Source of the DNA: G965218495 sp965262785
Lineage (GTDB): Bacteria > Bacteroidota > Rhodothermia > Rhodothermales > Bin80
Reading direction: 5' to 3'
Length of the DNA stretch: 64,000 nucleotides
NCBI GenBank assembly: GCA_965262785.1
Contig: OZ253559.1
Coordinates: 62,001 to 126,000 of the forward strand
Position 1 is the first letter of the stretch, and every line of letters starts with the position of its first letter. The notes under the pieces are model-generated. The model saw only the letters and a program-made list of their open reading frames with translations. It was not told where the DNA came from and made no database searches. The position numbers were made by a program, and so were the translations under genes. Below, piece after piece: positions 1-9,043 of this stretch.

Positions 1-1
1 C

Positions 2-844
2 GTGAACATCCCGCTGAGTGCAGACTTGGCAGCCAAGGTGTCCTATGCGTTCATGCAGCAGTACATGCACCTGATGGCGGGAACCGGAAGTGAGCTCTCA
101 CGGGAAGTGTGGATTCCGTTCATGCGCGCATTAAGTCCCCAGCGCAGCTCACAGGTGGCGGTCGGCCTCGTGCGCAGCTTCCTGGGATATGGTGTGGATG
201 TTTCGCTTGAAAGCTACTACAAGCGCATGAACGGGCAGCTGGAGTACAAGGCAAACGCCAGACCCTATCAGGCGAGTACTTTGGGATGGCCGTCTTTGGT
301 GGAGCGCGGACGCGGCACCAGCTACGGGGCCGAATTGTTCGTTGAGCGACAGCGACGGCGCCTGAGCGGGTGGCTTAGCTACACATGGGCACGGACCACA
401 CGAAGGTTCACGCGGCTTAATGCAGGTGTGCCATTCCCTGATGGCTATGACCGGCGGCACGATGTGTCCGTGGTCGGCCAGTACCGCCTGACGGACCATA
501 CCATGCTTGCAGCGTCGTGGGTGTACGGGAGTGGTTATCCGATCTGGCTGCCATCCGGCAGATATCAGGATCGCCTGAGGCTCTCCTATGAGGGTGACTT
601 TCTCGACTATGGCCCAATCAATTCTGCCCGCGTGCCCTCGGCCCATCGGCTCGACGTAAGTGCGCATTTCACCAGGCAGATTGACTGGGGCGAGCGCACC
701 TTCATCCTTGGCCTGTACAATGCCTACAATCGAAGGAATCCTTTGTACGTGTACCCGGAACTCGATAAGCCAGGAGTGATTCGCTGGAAGCAGCTGAGCC
801 TGTTGCAGCTGATTCCGGCAGTGTCCTACCAATTGCGATTTTAA
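2..844 (+). CDS. TonB-dependent outer-membrane receptor, C-terminal part (cut by window edge)
   Basis: The reading frame is open at the window edge, so only about 280 C-terminal residues are visible; the plug and N-terminal barrel lie outside. The visible part is rich in alternating aromatic/polar strands with Tyr and Trp girdle residues. It ends in Tyr-Gln-Leu-Arg-Phe, a terminal Phe typical of outer-membrane barrels recognised by BamA. It would sit in the outer membrane and import a TonB-energised substrate, which cannot be named from this part. The next gene begins 2 nt after the stop and encodes a DUF4249 protein, a pairing common in Bacteroidota, so the two probably form one transport unit. 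Family assignment is good; substrate is unknown. Confidence 0.8.
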   Translation: MNIPLSADLAAKVSYAFMQQYMHLMAGTGSELSREVWIPFMRALSPQRSSQVAVGLVRSFLGYGVDVSLESYYKRMNGQLEYKANARPYQASTLGWPSLVERGRGTSYGAELFVERQRRRLSGWLSYTWARTTRRFTRLNAGVPFPDGYDRRHDVSVVGQYRLTDHTMLAASWVYGSGYPIWLPSGRYQDRLRLSYEGDFLDYGPINSARVPSAHRLDVSAHFTRQIDWGERTFILGLYNAYNRRNPLYVYPELDKPGVIRWKQLSLLQLIPAVSYQLRF

Positions 845-846
845 CT

Positions 847-1860
847 ATGCGGTGGCTGAGCGTAATTATCGTGCTCATGGGGCTGCAGTGTAAGTCACCC
901 GTGGACTTGGAATTCCCGACGGGCTACGAGCCAAAAGTGGTCGTCAGCGCGGAGTTTTCGCCGGACAGCGTCTGGGCGGTCCTGCTCCACCGTAGCGTGC
1001 CGTACGCCGACAGCGTTGACTGGCAAGACCATGTGACTACCGACGCATCGGTTTCTATTCAGGGCGGCGATGGCCTGCTGGAGCGACTCATCCATACCGG
1101 CCACGGCGCCTTCAGGTCTGCCGCGGAGCTGCATCCAAAGAGCGATATGCCCTACGTGCTGACCGTCACTGTTCCCGGGCTCCCGGTGGCGGTGGCGGCA
1201 TCCAGCGCCCCTGCCATTGCTGCGGGGTTCATAGCGATTGAAGAAGTGGCTCCGCCATCTGGCGCAAATAAGGGATCGTACGAGGTGCGTTTCCAGGTAG
1301 ACGATCAGCCGGGGCATGACCGCTACAGCATTCAGGTAGAGCAGTTGGAGCCCGTCTGTCGAGATGAGAAAGGTGGCGTCCGAATTGACGAGACCGGCGG
1401 CGGCGCCACAGTGTACAGAGGGATGTATTTCGACAGCGCCTTTCCTGAGCTGCGGGAATGGCTGCCGCAGGTCAACGACCCGTCTTTGCCTTATGTACCG
1501 GAAGACCACTTTCCTTACGAAGGGTATTTTTCGGACCGGCTGTTTCAGGGCGCGACCAAGGAGATCGAGCTGACGGTCTTCGCAGAACACCACGACGCCT
1601 TTGCGCCACACTTCAGGCTGATAGTAACGAACTGGAGCCAGGAGCTTTGGTCTTACCACGAGTCATTCGCACTGGTTGATCCGTTCTATCCAGATTACTT
1701 CGGAGACGAGCTTGCGATTTTGTACACAAACGTTGAGGGTGGCCTGGGCATATTTGGCGGTGCGTCAAATCAGGTTTTCCGCGTTGATGCCGCAGGCAAC
1801 TCATGGAATGAGGACACCTTGAAGGTAGGCTTGCGTCATCTGATGCCCTGCGACCGATGA
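847..1860 (+). CDS. DUF4249-type envelope protein partnered with the TonB receptor
   Basis: A 337-residue protein starting 2 nt downstream of the receptor stop. The N-terminus is short and hydrophobic and reaches a Cys at residue 15 (GLQC), followed by Lys-Ser-Pro. The lipobox is weak, because Gln replaces the usual small residue before Cys, but DUF4249 members are normally lipoproteins. The first part (residues 25-130) has the family's beta-rich pattern, including a phrase of the type 'vvSAEFSPDSVWAVLLHRSVP'-like motifs around residues 33-52. Members usually follow TonB receptors and are thought to be surface or periplasmic partners of the receptor. The exact role is not known. The call rests on remembered family features and context; a profile search would settle it. 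Confidence 0.65.
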   Translation: MRWLSVIIVLMGLQCKSPVDLEFPTGYEPKVVVSAEFSPDSVWAVLLHRSVPYADSVDWQDHVTTDASVSIQGGDGLLERLIHTGHGAFRSAAELHPKSDMPYVLTVTVPGLPVAVAASSAPAIAAGFIAIEEVAPPSGANKGSYEVRFQVDDQPGHDRYSIQVEQLEPVCRDEKGGVRIDETGGGATVYRGMYFDSAFPELREWLPQVNDPSLPYVPEDHFPYEGYFSDRLFQGATKEIELTVFAEHHDAFAPHFRLIVTNWSQELWSYHESFALVDPFYPDYFGDELAILYTNVEGGLGIFGGASNQVFRVDAAGNSWNEDTLKVGLRHLMPCDR

Positions 1861-2006
1861 GGCCGGTGCTGCCTCAATCGCGCTGGCCCAGGGGAGCTTG
1901 CAGAATCTTTGACTTCCACCAGTGCCTCGTTGGCCGATCGTGGTTCCTGGCGATTGTGCGCAGCCCGGTGCATTGCTGCGCCGTACCGAAAACATCCTTT
2001 TGATCC

Positions 2007-4502
2007 ATGGTTGCGCTGCTGACACTCTTTTGGGGAATCTGGCAAGTGAGTCAGGGATGCCAACCGGACTGCGCCGTGCAGGCAGCAGCAGCGACGACCC
2101 TGATTCGAGTTGATGGTGTGCTGGACGAAGCGGACTGGGCAACTGCAATTCCAGCTGCCGACTTCCTGCAGACTACACCTGATGAAGGGAAACCGGCCAC
2201 CTTTGTGTCCGAGGTCCACATCTTGCACGATGAGCGCACGCTCTACATTGGGGCCGTTCTGCATGACTCACAGCCGGATCAGATCAGGCGCACGTTGGGC
2301 AGGCGTGACAGATTCAATTCGGCTGATTGGTTTGCCGTTGCCCTGGACACGTACAACGACGGCAAGACAGCGTTCAACTTCGCGGTCAATGCATCGGGCG
2401 TGCGAGTGGAGGGCATGCTGGTTGACGGAGCATATCCAAGTGAGACTGCAGTGGAGGACATATTCAGGGATGCCGTCTTCAGCTTTGACACGTCATGGGA
2501 CGCCGAATGGGAGGCTCGCGTACGGATAGATAGTACCGGTTGGACGGCGGAGTTGGCCATCCCGCTTTCCGCCCTGGAGATTGCCAGTACCCGGGGTATG
2601 AGTTGGGGGATAAACTTTCGCCGCATGATTGCGCGCAAGGCCGAGGTGGACGAATGGGCCCTGGTGCCCACGCGGGAACGAAACGGCGGCACTGTATCAC
2701 GCTTTGGAACACTGCATCTGGAGCACCGCATTCGCCCTGCCGTCCACCGCTGGGTGACTCCCCACGTCAATGGGATTGCGGTAGATGTGTTGACGGAAGA
2801 CCGAGCGATTTTGCCTGCTCCCGGTGTTGAGGCCGAATTGGCCTTGGCGCCCGGCGTTGTCATTCAGGCGGCGGCTATGCCGGAATTCCTGCCCGAGGAT
2901 TTCCACGAATATCTCAGAAAGCCACTGATAAATGGCCGAAACAGCATCGAGTACGGCAGACTCTTTCCGGCCAGTCGGCAGCTGATAGCCTTCACGGCCG
3001 CCGGCGCAAACACATTGTTTCGCGATCTGGCATCCGTCAATACGGCACCTTTAATTCTGGGTGCGTCATCGCTGCACGGGCGATTGCCGCTGGGGCTCAC
3101 TTTTGCCGGAGTAGGGACCGTGGCGCTGGGGAATTCATTATCCGATTTCCCACTAGGGTTTGTGGCGCGGTTGCAGCAAGACGTTGGCAAGTTGTCGCGC
3201 GTCGGACTTACGGGCACATCAGGCCCGGTTGGTGAATACGTAAGCACAACTATTACGGACACGTTGTTAGGCCCGGTGGGCAAATACGTAGTCACAACTA
3301 TTACGGAAACCGCTGAACTGGCAGCAGCGTCCCAATTGGACTGGGATTTACGTATCGGGCAGAATACCGGGCGCGTAGCTGGCCAGGTGGCTGTCTCTCG
3401 AGTACGCGAGCTGATCGTTGCCCAGAATGTTTCCTGTAAGGTAGGCTGCGACCCCAAGTTGGAAAGAGTCAGACGTGTCACCGGTCGCCGCACTGGCATT
3501 GCGGCGCGACTGGAGTACGGGCAGCTGGGTAAGGCGTGGAATTGGTTCGCCCGTGCTGAGGTGACGCATCCGGATTTCGCTGTAGGGCCAGCCGGCATCG
3601 TGCGTGCGGCTGATCAAGTAGCGATTGCTGCGGGTGTACGCCATTCCGATTCCGTTGGCAACAGGTTCATGAAGAAAGGTAAGTTTGCCGTAGCGGCCAG
3701 CCAGTGGTATTCCTATATGGACCTGCACGTACAGGAAACTGCACTAACCGGTCACGCTGCCTTGCTGACTCCATGGTACAACGAGGTATCTGTATCGGCA
3801 GGAGGTGGCCTACTCTCGTCAAACGAATGGCGATTCAGCGCCGATGTAACGGTCGCGAGCGACACCAGACGCTCTTGGACGCTTGCACCTGGGTTTGGCA
3901 CCACGGTGATCACGGATGGTGTACGCAATTCGTACGCATGGTTGCGGGTGGACGGCCGCGCCGGGTCAAGGATCACCCTTAATGCGCTCGTTGGCATGGC
4001 AGGCACGAGGCAGGCCACGAATGCTTTAGGGACCAAGGTGCGAGCGGCGGCAGCTCACTCGCTGGCAAGAGCAACATCCGGCCGCGCTGCGGTACTCGGT
4101 CACTTCGTTGCGGTACGCCAGTGCGCATACGGATATGCTGTGGCGTCCAATACAGCCAGATCCGCAAGGTGCGTCTTCGGACACGTCACCACTCTGACGG
4201 CCATTACGCGGCACATAGATCTTGAGCTTGGGTCTTCCGTTCAGGCAACGGGGTACGAGCAAGGGCAGGGCACGACGGCTGCGCCTCGGAGGGTGTCTGA
4301 CAACCGCGTTGACTTTTTTGCCGGGCTCAGGTGGGAATACAAGCGAGGCTCTGTCATGAGCCTTGGCGCTTACCACACACGGACGCTGGAACAATTCCCG
4401 CGTCAAGCCTGGCGCAGCACTTGGGATCTGGCTACCCTTCCATTTGATGGGCAAAGAGAATGGCTTTTTGTCTTCCGCATAACGCGAAAGGTGTGGCGTT
4501 AA
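2007..4502 (+). CDS. CBM9-like / DUF5916 outer-membrane-associated protein
   Basis: An 831-residue protein. Residues 32-45 (TLIRVDGVLDEADW) begin a carbohydrate-binding family 9-like sandwich that runs to about residue 235 and contains the typical 'ADWFAVALDTYNDGKTAF' region. From about residue 250 onward the sequence is long, beta-rich and barrel-like and ends in Arg, matching DUF5916 proteins of Bacteroidota. An N-terminal hydrophobic stretch (residues 2-14) suggests export; the chosen ATG at 2007 gives the shortest plausible signal. It may bind glycans or peptides at the cell surface; no catalytic motif was recognised. A 16-residue unit is tandemly duplicated at residues 406-437. It probably shares direction and transcription with the two genes upstream, after a 146-nt gap. 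Confidence 0.7.
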   Translation: MVALLTLFWGIWQVSQGCQPDCAVQAAAATTLIRVDGVLDEADWATAIPAADFLQTTPDEGKPATFVSEVHILHDERTLYIGAVLHDSQPDQIRRTLGRRDRFNSADWFAVALDTYNDGKTAFNFAVNASGVRVEGMLVDGAYPSETAVEDIFRDAVFSFDTSWDAEWEARVRIDSTGWTAELAIPLSALEIASTRGMSWGINFRRMIARKAEVDEWALVPTRERNGGTVSRFGTLHLEHRIRPAVHRWVTPHVNGIAVDVLTEDRAILPAPGVEAELALAPGVVIQAAAMPEFLPEDFHEYLRKPLINGRNSIEYGRLFPASRQLIAFTAAGANTLFRDLASVNTAPLILGASSLHGRLPLGLTFAGVGTVALGNSLSDFPLGFVARLQQDVGKLSRVGLTGTSGPVGEYVSTTITDTLLGPVGKYVVTTITETAELAAASQLDWDLRIGQNTGRVAGQVAVSRVRELIVAQNVSCKVGCDPKLERVRRVTGRRTGIAARLEYGQLGKAWNWFARAEVTHPDFAVGPAGIVRAADQVAIAAGVRHSDSVGNRFMKKGKFAVAASQWYSYMDLHVQETALTGHAALLTPWYNEVSVSAGGGLLSSNEWRFSADVTVASDTRRSWTLAPGFGTTVITDGVRNSYAWLRVDGRAGSRITLNALVGMAGTRQATNALGTKVRAAAAHSLARATSGRAAVLGHFVAVRQCAYGYAVASNTARSARCVFGHVTTLTAITRHIDLELGSSVQATGYEQGQGTTAAPRRVSDNRVDFFAGLRWEYKRGSVMSLGAYHTRTLEQFPRQAWRSTWDLATLPFDGQREWLFVFRITRKVWR
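3222..3317 (+). repeat. 48-bp imperfect tandem repeat inside the DUF5916 gene
   Basis: Two adjacent 48-bp units (3222-3269 and 3270-3317) share the core GGCCCGGT...AAATACGTA/GAATACGTA...CACAACTATTACGGA. They encode the parallel 16-residue units GPVGEYVSTTITDTLL and GPVGKYVVTTITETAE. The length is a multiple of three, so the frame is kept. It lies in the barrel-like half of the protein and probably duplicates one hairpin or loop. Confidence 0.85.
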
Positions 4503-5712
4503 GTGCGATTGCTGCGCGCCGCGCGACTGCAGACTTCTATAGTCTCAAGGTGCCGCGAATGGCACCTGCAATGCGCGCAATTGTGTAGGCTAAGCGTTGA
4601 AGCTGCTGATAGAGAGGACAGGATGCAGCCAGGGCTGAAGGCGCGCGTGGAGGTTGAGCCGTAGGAGAGACCACTCATAACAGATGAAGGAGGCAGTGAA
4701 TACGGTTTGGGTTCGGGAAGGAGTTGCGGACAGCAGCCTTTCGACGTGCTGAGCGCACCAACGGAACACAAAACGAGTAATTCTGGAAATTCCAGTCCAG
4801 GCGGTACGCCAAAGCTAGTTGCCAGGCGGCAGTTGCAACAGAATGGAGACCATAACCGAGAAATTAACCCACCTTAATGCGTTTATAAGGCAGTGTGTAG
4901 CTTCGGAATATGCTGCACATGGGGAATCCGATGCAGAGTTCGAAGGGACAGAATGGTTGCCAGGATCATACACGGGTGAGCCTGATCCGAGTGCAGCGAG
5001 TGTTTTGCGCTGTGTAGAGTCGGCGGGAGGCGCACCTGCCTTAGGATCCGGTGGCAATTGCGTCGCGTTCGCTCCGGGTCCCAGCCCGGCTGCCACACCC
5101 GTGCTTCCTCCCGGCGCTCTTCGAGCCGGGCATGCGGTTTTCCCGCTCCCGGCTCTCCAGGTGGATCATGAAGCTCGCACGAGGAACGCTGATCCTGCCG
5201 CATCGGGCTTCCATCACGCAGAGAATGGAACATGCCCTGCAGCCACCCAGCAATTCGGAACACGCGTTGGCAGGCCTGTTTACGTCCTGGTAACCCCGTA
5301 AGCCAGCATCGTACAGAAGGCGAACGGCCTACGACTCCTTCACTTTCGCAACAATCAGGATGCAAGTCGCAGACCACGCACCGCTGTAGAGGGGATTGAA
5401 GCGCTGCCAAGGTTGCCACCGGTACAGTCAACCCGCCTTGCTTTTCAATTTGGTCGGTGCATACTGCGATCGTGTGCGCCACTGAATTCGCCCCGTGAGT
5501 GTCACCAGTGCCGGAACAAGAAAGCTCCGGGGTCCGTGCGAAAAGTGACCAGGGCGGCACTTGCCGCGCCTACTGTTACGGGTCCAAGGGTGGCAATCAG
5601 CATTCGTGCTACCGGACTGTAACCCTTCGGCACAAGACGCCCAGAATCATGGCGATTCAAAAACCTAGCGCGATCTGCAGGCTATAAGGCCGGAAAACTA
5701 CTGGATCAGATC
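4503..5712. other. 1.2-kb stretch without a supportable protein gene
   Basis: Open frames occur on both strands but none has recognisable domains or convincing composition. The only structure I can name is a domain V-like hairpin of a group II intron on the minus strand near 5123-5155, described separately. The part from 4503 to about 5000 shows nothing I can identify. Confidence 0.5.
5060..5260 (-). mobile_element. Relic of a group II intron 3-prime end (domain V-like hairpin)
   Basis: Read on the minus strand, 5155 down to 5123 folds as a long lower stem starting GAGCCGGG and closing with CCCGGCTC, a short 3-prime bulge, and an upper stem GCGG/CCGC with a GAAA-type loop. This is the size and shape of group II intron domain V, including the AGC triad. 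The sequence just upstream on the same strand (around 5160-5260) resembles spurious translations commonly seen at bacterial intron 3-prime ends. No reverse transcriptase frame is visible nearby, so this is a truncated copy. The stem closing pair beside the bulge is imperfect. Confidence 0.4.
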
Positions 5713-6333
5713 ATGACCGCTACATCAAGCACCATTCGGGCCAGACAGATCGCAGTCGTGTTGCTTTTGGGGTGCTTCGCTACAGGTGCAGCTGCCCAAG
5801 ACGCCGAATCAGAGGTCCGCTCATTTCTTGGGCAGCGCGACAGGGACATCAAGGCGGCCATCGCCAAGCTCGAAAGCGATCCCTCACAGGAAGAACACGT
5901 CCGCTCGCTCGTCAACGACGGGATCGACTTTAGGGAAATGGGCCGCCTCGCGCTCGGTGATTTTGACGCTGAATTGACCGAGGAACAGCGTACAAAGTAT
6001 GTGGATACCTTCGGCTCTATCGTTCGTGCACAATCACTCTCGGACCTGACCGTATATAACGCAAGAGTGACTTTTGGCAAGGTTGTAGTTAAGGGAAACA
6101 AGGCCCATGTCTACACGCGCGCAGAAGTCGATGGGAAGCAGTTGCCTGTAGAATACCTGCTCCACACGCAGGATGGCGCCTGGTGGCTCTACGACATTAT
6201 CCTGGACGGCGTTGGAACGGTTGAAGGCTACGCGGTCTCCTTCCAGAGCGTGATTCGCAAGCGGGGCTTTGACCGGCTTATGGCCAGCCTGGAAAAGAAG
6301 CGCGCGCGCTTGGAAGCACCGTCCGGTACGTAA
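5713..6333 (+). CDS. mlaC: MlaC/Ttg2D-family periplasmic phospholipid-binding protein
   Basis: A 206-residue protein with a signal peptide (basic start, hydrophobic residues 13-27, cleavage near Ala28-Gln29). The mature part fits the MlaC (toluene tolerance Ttg2D) family: 'GIDFREMGRLALG' around residues 69-81, then a long helical/beta segment with 'YDIILDGVG' and a C-terminal basic helix. MlaC carries phospholipids through the periplasm between outer-membrane and inner-membrane Mla complexes and helps keep outer-membrane lipid asymmetry. Here the gene stands alone; no mlaE, mlaF or mlaD is adjacent, so the partner complex must be encoded elsewhere. The ATG at 5713 gives the complete signal peptide. 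Confidence 0.8.
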   Translation: MTATSSTIRARQIAVVLLLGCFATGAAAQDAESEVRSFLGQRDRDIKAAIAKLESDPSQEEHVRSLVNDGIDFREMGRLALGDFDAELTEEQRTKYVDTFGSIVRAQSLSDLTVYNARVTFGKVVVKGNKAHVYTRAEVDGKQLPVEYLLHTQDGAWWLYDIILDGVGTVEGYAVSFQSVIRKRGFDRLMASLEKKRARLEAPSGT

Positions 6334-6410
6334 GGTGGCAAGGTTCCGGGCCGGCCTATGGCAAGCCCGATCTCATAGGTGTATCTTGCGGCAACTCATC
6401 AGCGCGCCGC

Positions 6411-7379
6411 GTGCCGGTCGAAGGCTACGTACTCCATACCTACGGCAAGGAAAAGTATGTGCGCCATGCCGTGGCTTCGCTCGTAACGCTGCGGCGACAC
6501 GACAAAGTGCGGCCGATAGCGCTGTATTGCCCGGAATCTCACCGCAATGAGCTAGCGAAGCACAACCTCACGCATCTTTTTAGCCGCATTGAGCTTTTAC
6601 CCGAAGCGCACCAGTCTATCGTGGGATTCAAGCTGCACCTGGATCGATTCAAGCCGTTTGACCGTACCCTTTATGTGGATGCGGACATGGTTTGGTGTCG
6701 CGCGCCGGACAAGCTATGGGCGCAGCTGTCGGTATATCCCTTCACGGCGACGGGCCTCGAGCGCGCGGATCCGTACTTCGGTGGGCCCAAGAGCCTGGGC
6801 GTAATCTGGGAGTTTCTGCGTGACCGTCGCCGCAAGACTCTGAAGCGATTCGAATTAACCTACCTGCCAAGGGTGCAGGCGGGGATGATCTATGCCAGTG
6901 ATCCTGACGTGACACGCGAGGTCTGCAAAACTGCTGCTGCCTTTCTAGCACGAAGTGGCGAGACACATTTTAGGACGCGCTTCCTTGAGGGACGTGCCGA
7001 AGAATCTTGTGAGTGGAGCCTTGCCATGGCCATGAGCAAGCTTAAGTTGCCGGTTTATCCGTGGCTGCTGAACTACGACAGCCCGCAGCTTGATTACATC
7101 AAGGAGCTGACAACGCATACGGATGATTTTGAGGAGGTAGTATGCAAGTACTACTGCGATCGATTTGTTTACGACATCCGAGGGCTGCCCAACCCCAAGA
7201 CGAGAGATCTCTGCTTTTGGCTTGCCACCACGCTCTTGCGCAGGCAGGACTACCTTCTGGCGACGCCGTTTACGCTGCACTTCAGTTGGCTGCACGAGAA
7301 GGCACCTTTTAACGACTTTGCGGACCGGACTTGGGAGCGACTCTCGCGAGAGGCGGCAGTGTCTGCTATGTCCGAGTAG
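6411..7379 (+). CDS. Nucleotide-sugar-dependent glycosyltransferase (GT-A fold, DxD motif)
   Basis: A 322-residue soluble protein beginning with GTG. The N-terminus (residues 1-40) has the alternating strand-helix pattern of a nucleotide-sugar-binding fold. A clear metal-binding DxD (YVDADMVW, Asp90 and Asp92) follows a 'KLHLDRF' segment that resembles GT8-like and DUF616-like transferases. No membrane segment or signal is present, so it probably works in the cytoplasm on a lipid- or protein-linked acceptor. The donor and acceptor cannot be told. It lies 77 nt after the mlaC-like gene and its end overlaps the convergent gene by 14 nt. No Shine-Dalgarno is visible before the GTG. Confidence 0.65.
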   Translation: MPVEGYVLHTYGKEKYVRHAVASLVTLRRHDKVRPIALYCPESHRNELAKHNLTHLFSRIELLPEAHQSIVGFKLHLDRFKPFDRTLYVDADMVWCRAPDKLWAQLSVYPFTATGLERADPYFGGPKSLGVIWEFLRDRRRKTLKRFELTYLPRVQAGMIYASDPDVTREVCKTAAAFLARSGETHFRTRFLEGRAEESCEWSLAMAMSKLKLPVYPWLLNYDSPQLDYIKELTTHTDDFEEVVCKYYCDRFVYDIRGLPNPKTRDLCFWLATTLLRRQDYLLATPFTLHFSWLHEKAPFNDFADRTWERLSREAAVSAMSE

Positions 7380-9036
7380 CCAAATGCCAGAAGAATTCCA
7401 GGCTATTGGGCAAGTCGGGATATAGCGAGATCGCCGTGCTGGCTATGCCGGCAACCAGCAGTATGAGGGTACCGCAGAAATAGGCGATAGTACGCAAGCA
7501 ATGCCGCGGGTCCAGCAACGCCAAGTCAATCATGACGCGTATCGTTGCCGTGCCAGCCGCAAGAAGCCACACACAGAAGAGCACCAGTACCGTGTTTAAC
7601 GCCAGATGCGTCGGAAGCGCGGGTACGGTCATCGCAACAAAGGCAAGCGGAATTACATGCCAGTTTGGCCAGACAACTATCATGTAGGCTTTCACGACAC
7701 TGAGTCGGCGATTCCAAAAATAAATCAGTCTTAACAAGAGAGGGATGCAAAGCATCAATGCAGCATACATTGTAGCCAAGCTACCTATCAGCAACCACTG
7801 CTTTGAAAGCACATTGGTCGTCTTTTGGGCCAGATCCTCTGAAAACAAGCCGACGGCATACCGGAATGCGGCGTGGTGCTGCACCGATTCAACGGTCGTT
7901 CCCAGAAGTACCCCGATGCATAGAGCCTGGACCACGATCAAGGTGGCAGTAGACGAACGCAACACCCCGCGCCGGTCCCGAATGGACTCCACGTAGAAGC
8001 TGTGCGAGGTGAAGTATCTCCTCAAGGCATGCCTGAATCGTGGCCCGGAGTAATAGACCAGGCCGAGCACGCCAAAGGCCAACCAGCCCAGGACCATGTG
8101 CCAAGGAAACGCGGCGCGTTGTGGCGTACCTCTGGGAAATGCAAAGGCGCGCTGCGTCCCGCCATAGATGCCACGAACCACACTATAGGAAAGCCGCTTT
8201 GTGCCCGCACCACTTATGAGGCCATAGTTGTTATGCAAACGCTCGCTACGAGGTGCGTCACGCCACCGGTATACGAAAATGACTATGGATTCACTGCTTA
8301 GCAGCGCGTTGAGGTGCGTTTCCAGGTAGCGGGCCTGCGACTCCGAAGAGTGAGGATGAAGAAGCCCGGTGGCATCAGCTGTTACGTGCCGCCCGACAGC
8401 TCCCAGGCCAGCTGGTGCAGCATGCGTCCATCGGCGGAGGATGTGAACTGGATCTTCTGGGACGCGCGCGTCAAGAAGCACAAAATCTACAGCGCTTGAG
8501 CACTGATCATCTTCTATGAAGGCGCTACGGTAGTATGTCTGTGCGCCGGGCAGGCGCCGAATCACTGTAGTCAGTGTCTCAAAAAAGGTGCACGCCTCCG
8601 GGTCGCTGGTGTCGCTTGCGCCGGCCAGCCCAAAGTGGCGTGCGGACCGATGTGGTCTGCCGCGCCGCACAGCGTCCTGCAGTATCCGCTGCGCATAGGC
8701 CAGCGTGTCAAGCAGCGAGGAAGCGGAGAGGTTTGTGATCGGTATTTCTTGAAATAATTCAAGCCCGAATGAATCTGCGATAGTCAGTATGCGCTCATCC
8801 TGAATCAGCCCGGTTTGCACGGCACTCATACGCATATCACGCATCGCTGTGAGGTCGGAAAGGATGTCGGCGATGTCGGAGGGCGGCGCCCATACCACAC
8901 CTTTCAGCGGTGGGTCTTGCGCCCGGGCACCCGTAGCCGACAAGAGTAGAAGTCCAGCCGCAAAAACGATCTGGAGGCGGACGGCGTTGTGCTGCCACCA
9001 GGCGTATACACACGGGCGGTTGCTGCGCGGAAGCAC
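7366..9036 (-). CDS. Exported glycoside-hydrolase-like domain fused to a C-terminal polytopic membrane domain
   Basis: A signal-like segment (LQIVFAAGLLLLSATGARA) precedes an approximately 270-residue region with a TIM-barrel flavour ('LKGVVWAPPSDIADIL', 'DSFGLELFQEIPI', 'PHSSESQARYLETHL'), reminiscent of family 2-type glycosidase-like proteins. The last 250 residues hold about five to six hydrophobic helices. I chose the GTG at 9036 because it follows the upstream stop by 8 nt and has AAGGGCG just before it; an ATG at 9087 inside the upstream gene would also be in frame. It is transcribed with the carboxypeptidase and recJ. No catalytic acid pair can be pointed to with confidence, so the hydrolase function is an inference. 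Confidence 0.5.
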   Translation of the reverse strand: MLPRSNRPCVYAWWQHNAVRLQIVFAAGLLLLSATGARAQDPPLKGVVWAPPSDIADILSDLTAMRDMRMSAVQTGLIQDERILTIADSFGLELFQEIPITNLSASSLLDTLAYAQRILQDAVRRGRPHRSARHFGLAGASDTSDPEACTFFETLTTVIRRLPGAQTYYRSAFIEDDQCSSAVDFVLLDARVPEDPVHILRRWTHAAPAGLGAVGRHVTADATGLLHPHSSESQARYLETHLNALLSSESIVIFVYRWRDAPRSERLHNNYGLISGAGTKRLSYSVVRGIYGGTQRAFAFPRGTPQRAAFPWHMVLGWLAFGVLGLVYYSGPRFRHALRRYFTSHSFYVESIRDRRGVLRSSTATLIVVQALCIGVLLGTTVESVQHHAAFRYAVGLFSEDLAQKTTNVLSKQWLLIGSLATMYAALMLCIPLLLRLIYFWNRRLSVVKAYMIVVWPNWHVIPLAFVAMTVPALPTHLALNTVLVLFCVWLLAAGTATIRVMIDLALLDPRHCLRTIAYFCGTLILLVAGIASTAISLYPDLPNSLEFFWHLATRT

Positions 9037-9043
9037 GGCGCCC

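Noticed and set aside
149..832. Long minus-strand frame opposite the TonB receptor
   Set aside because: It lies wholly antisense to a recognisable barrel; such frames arise from the codon composition of a GC-rich gene and show no domain.
4883..5560. 225-residue minus-strand frame with several Cys
   Set aside because: It runs through the group II intron 3-prime relic and resembles spurious translations of such introns rather than a protein.
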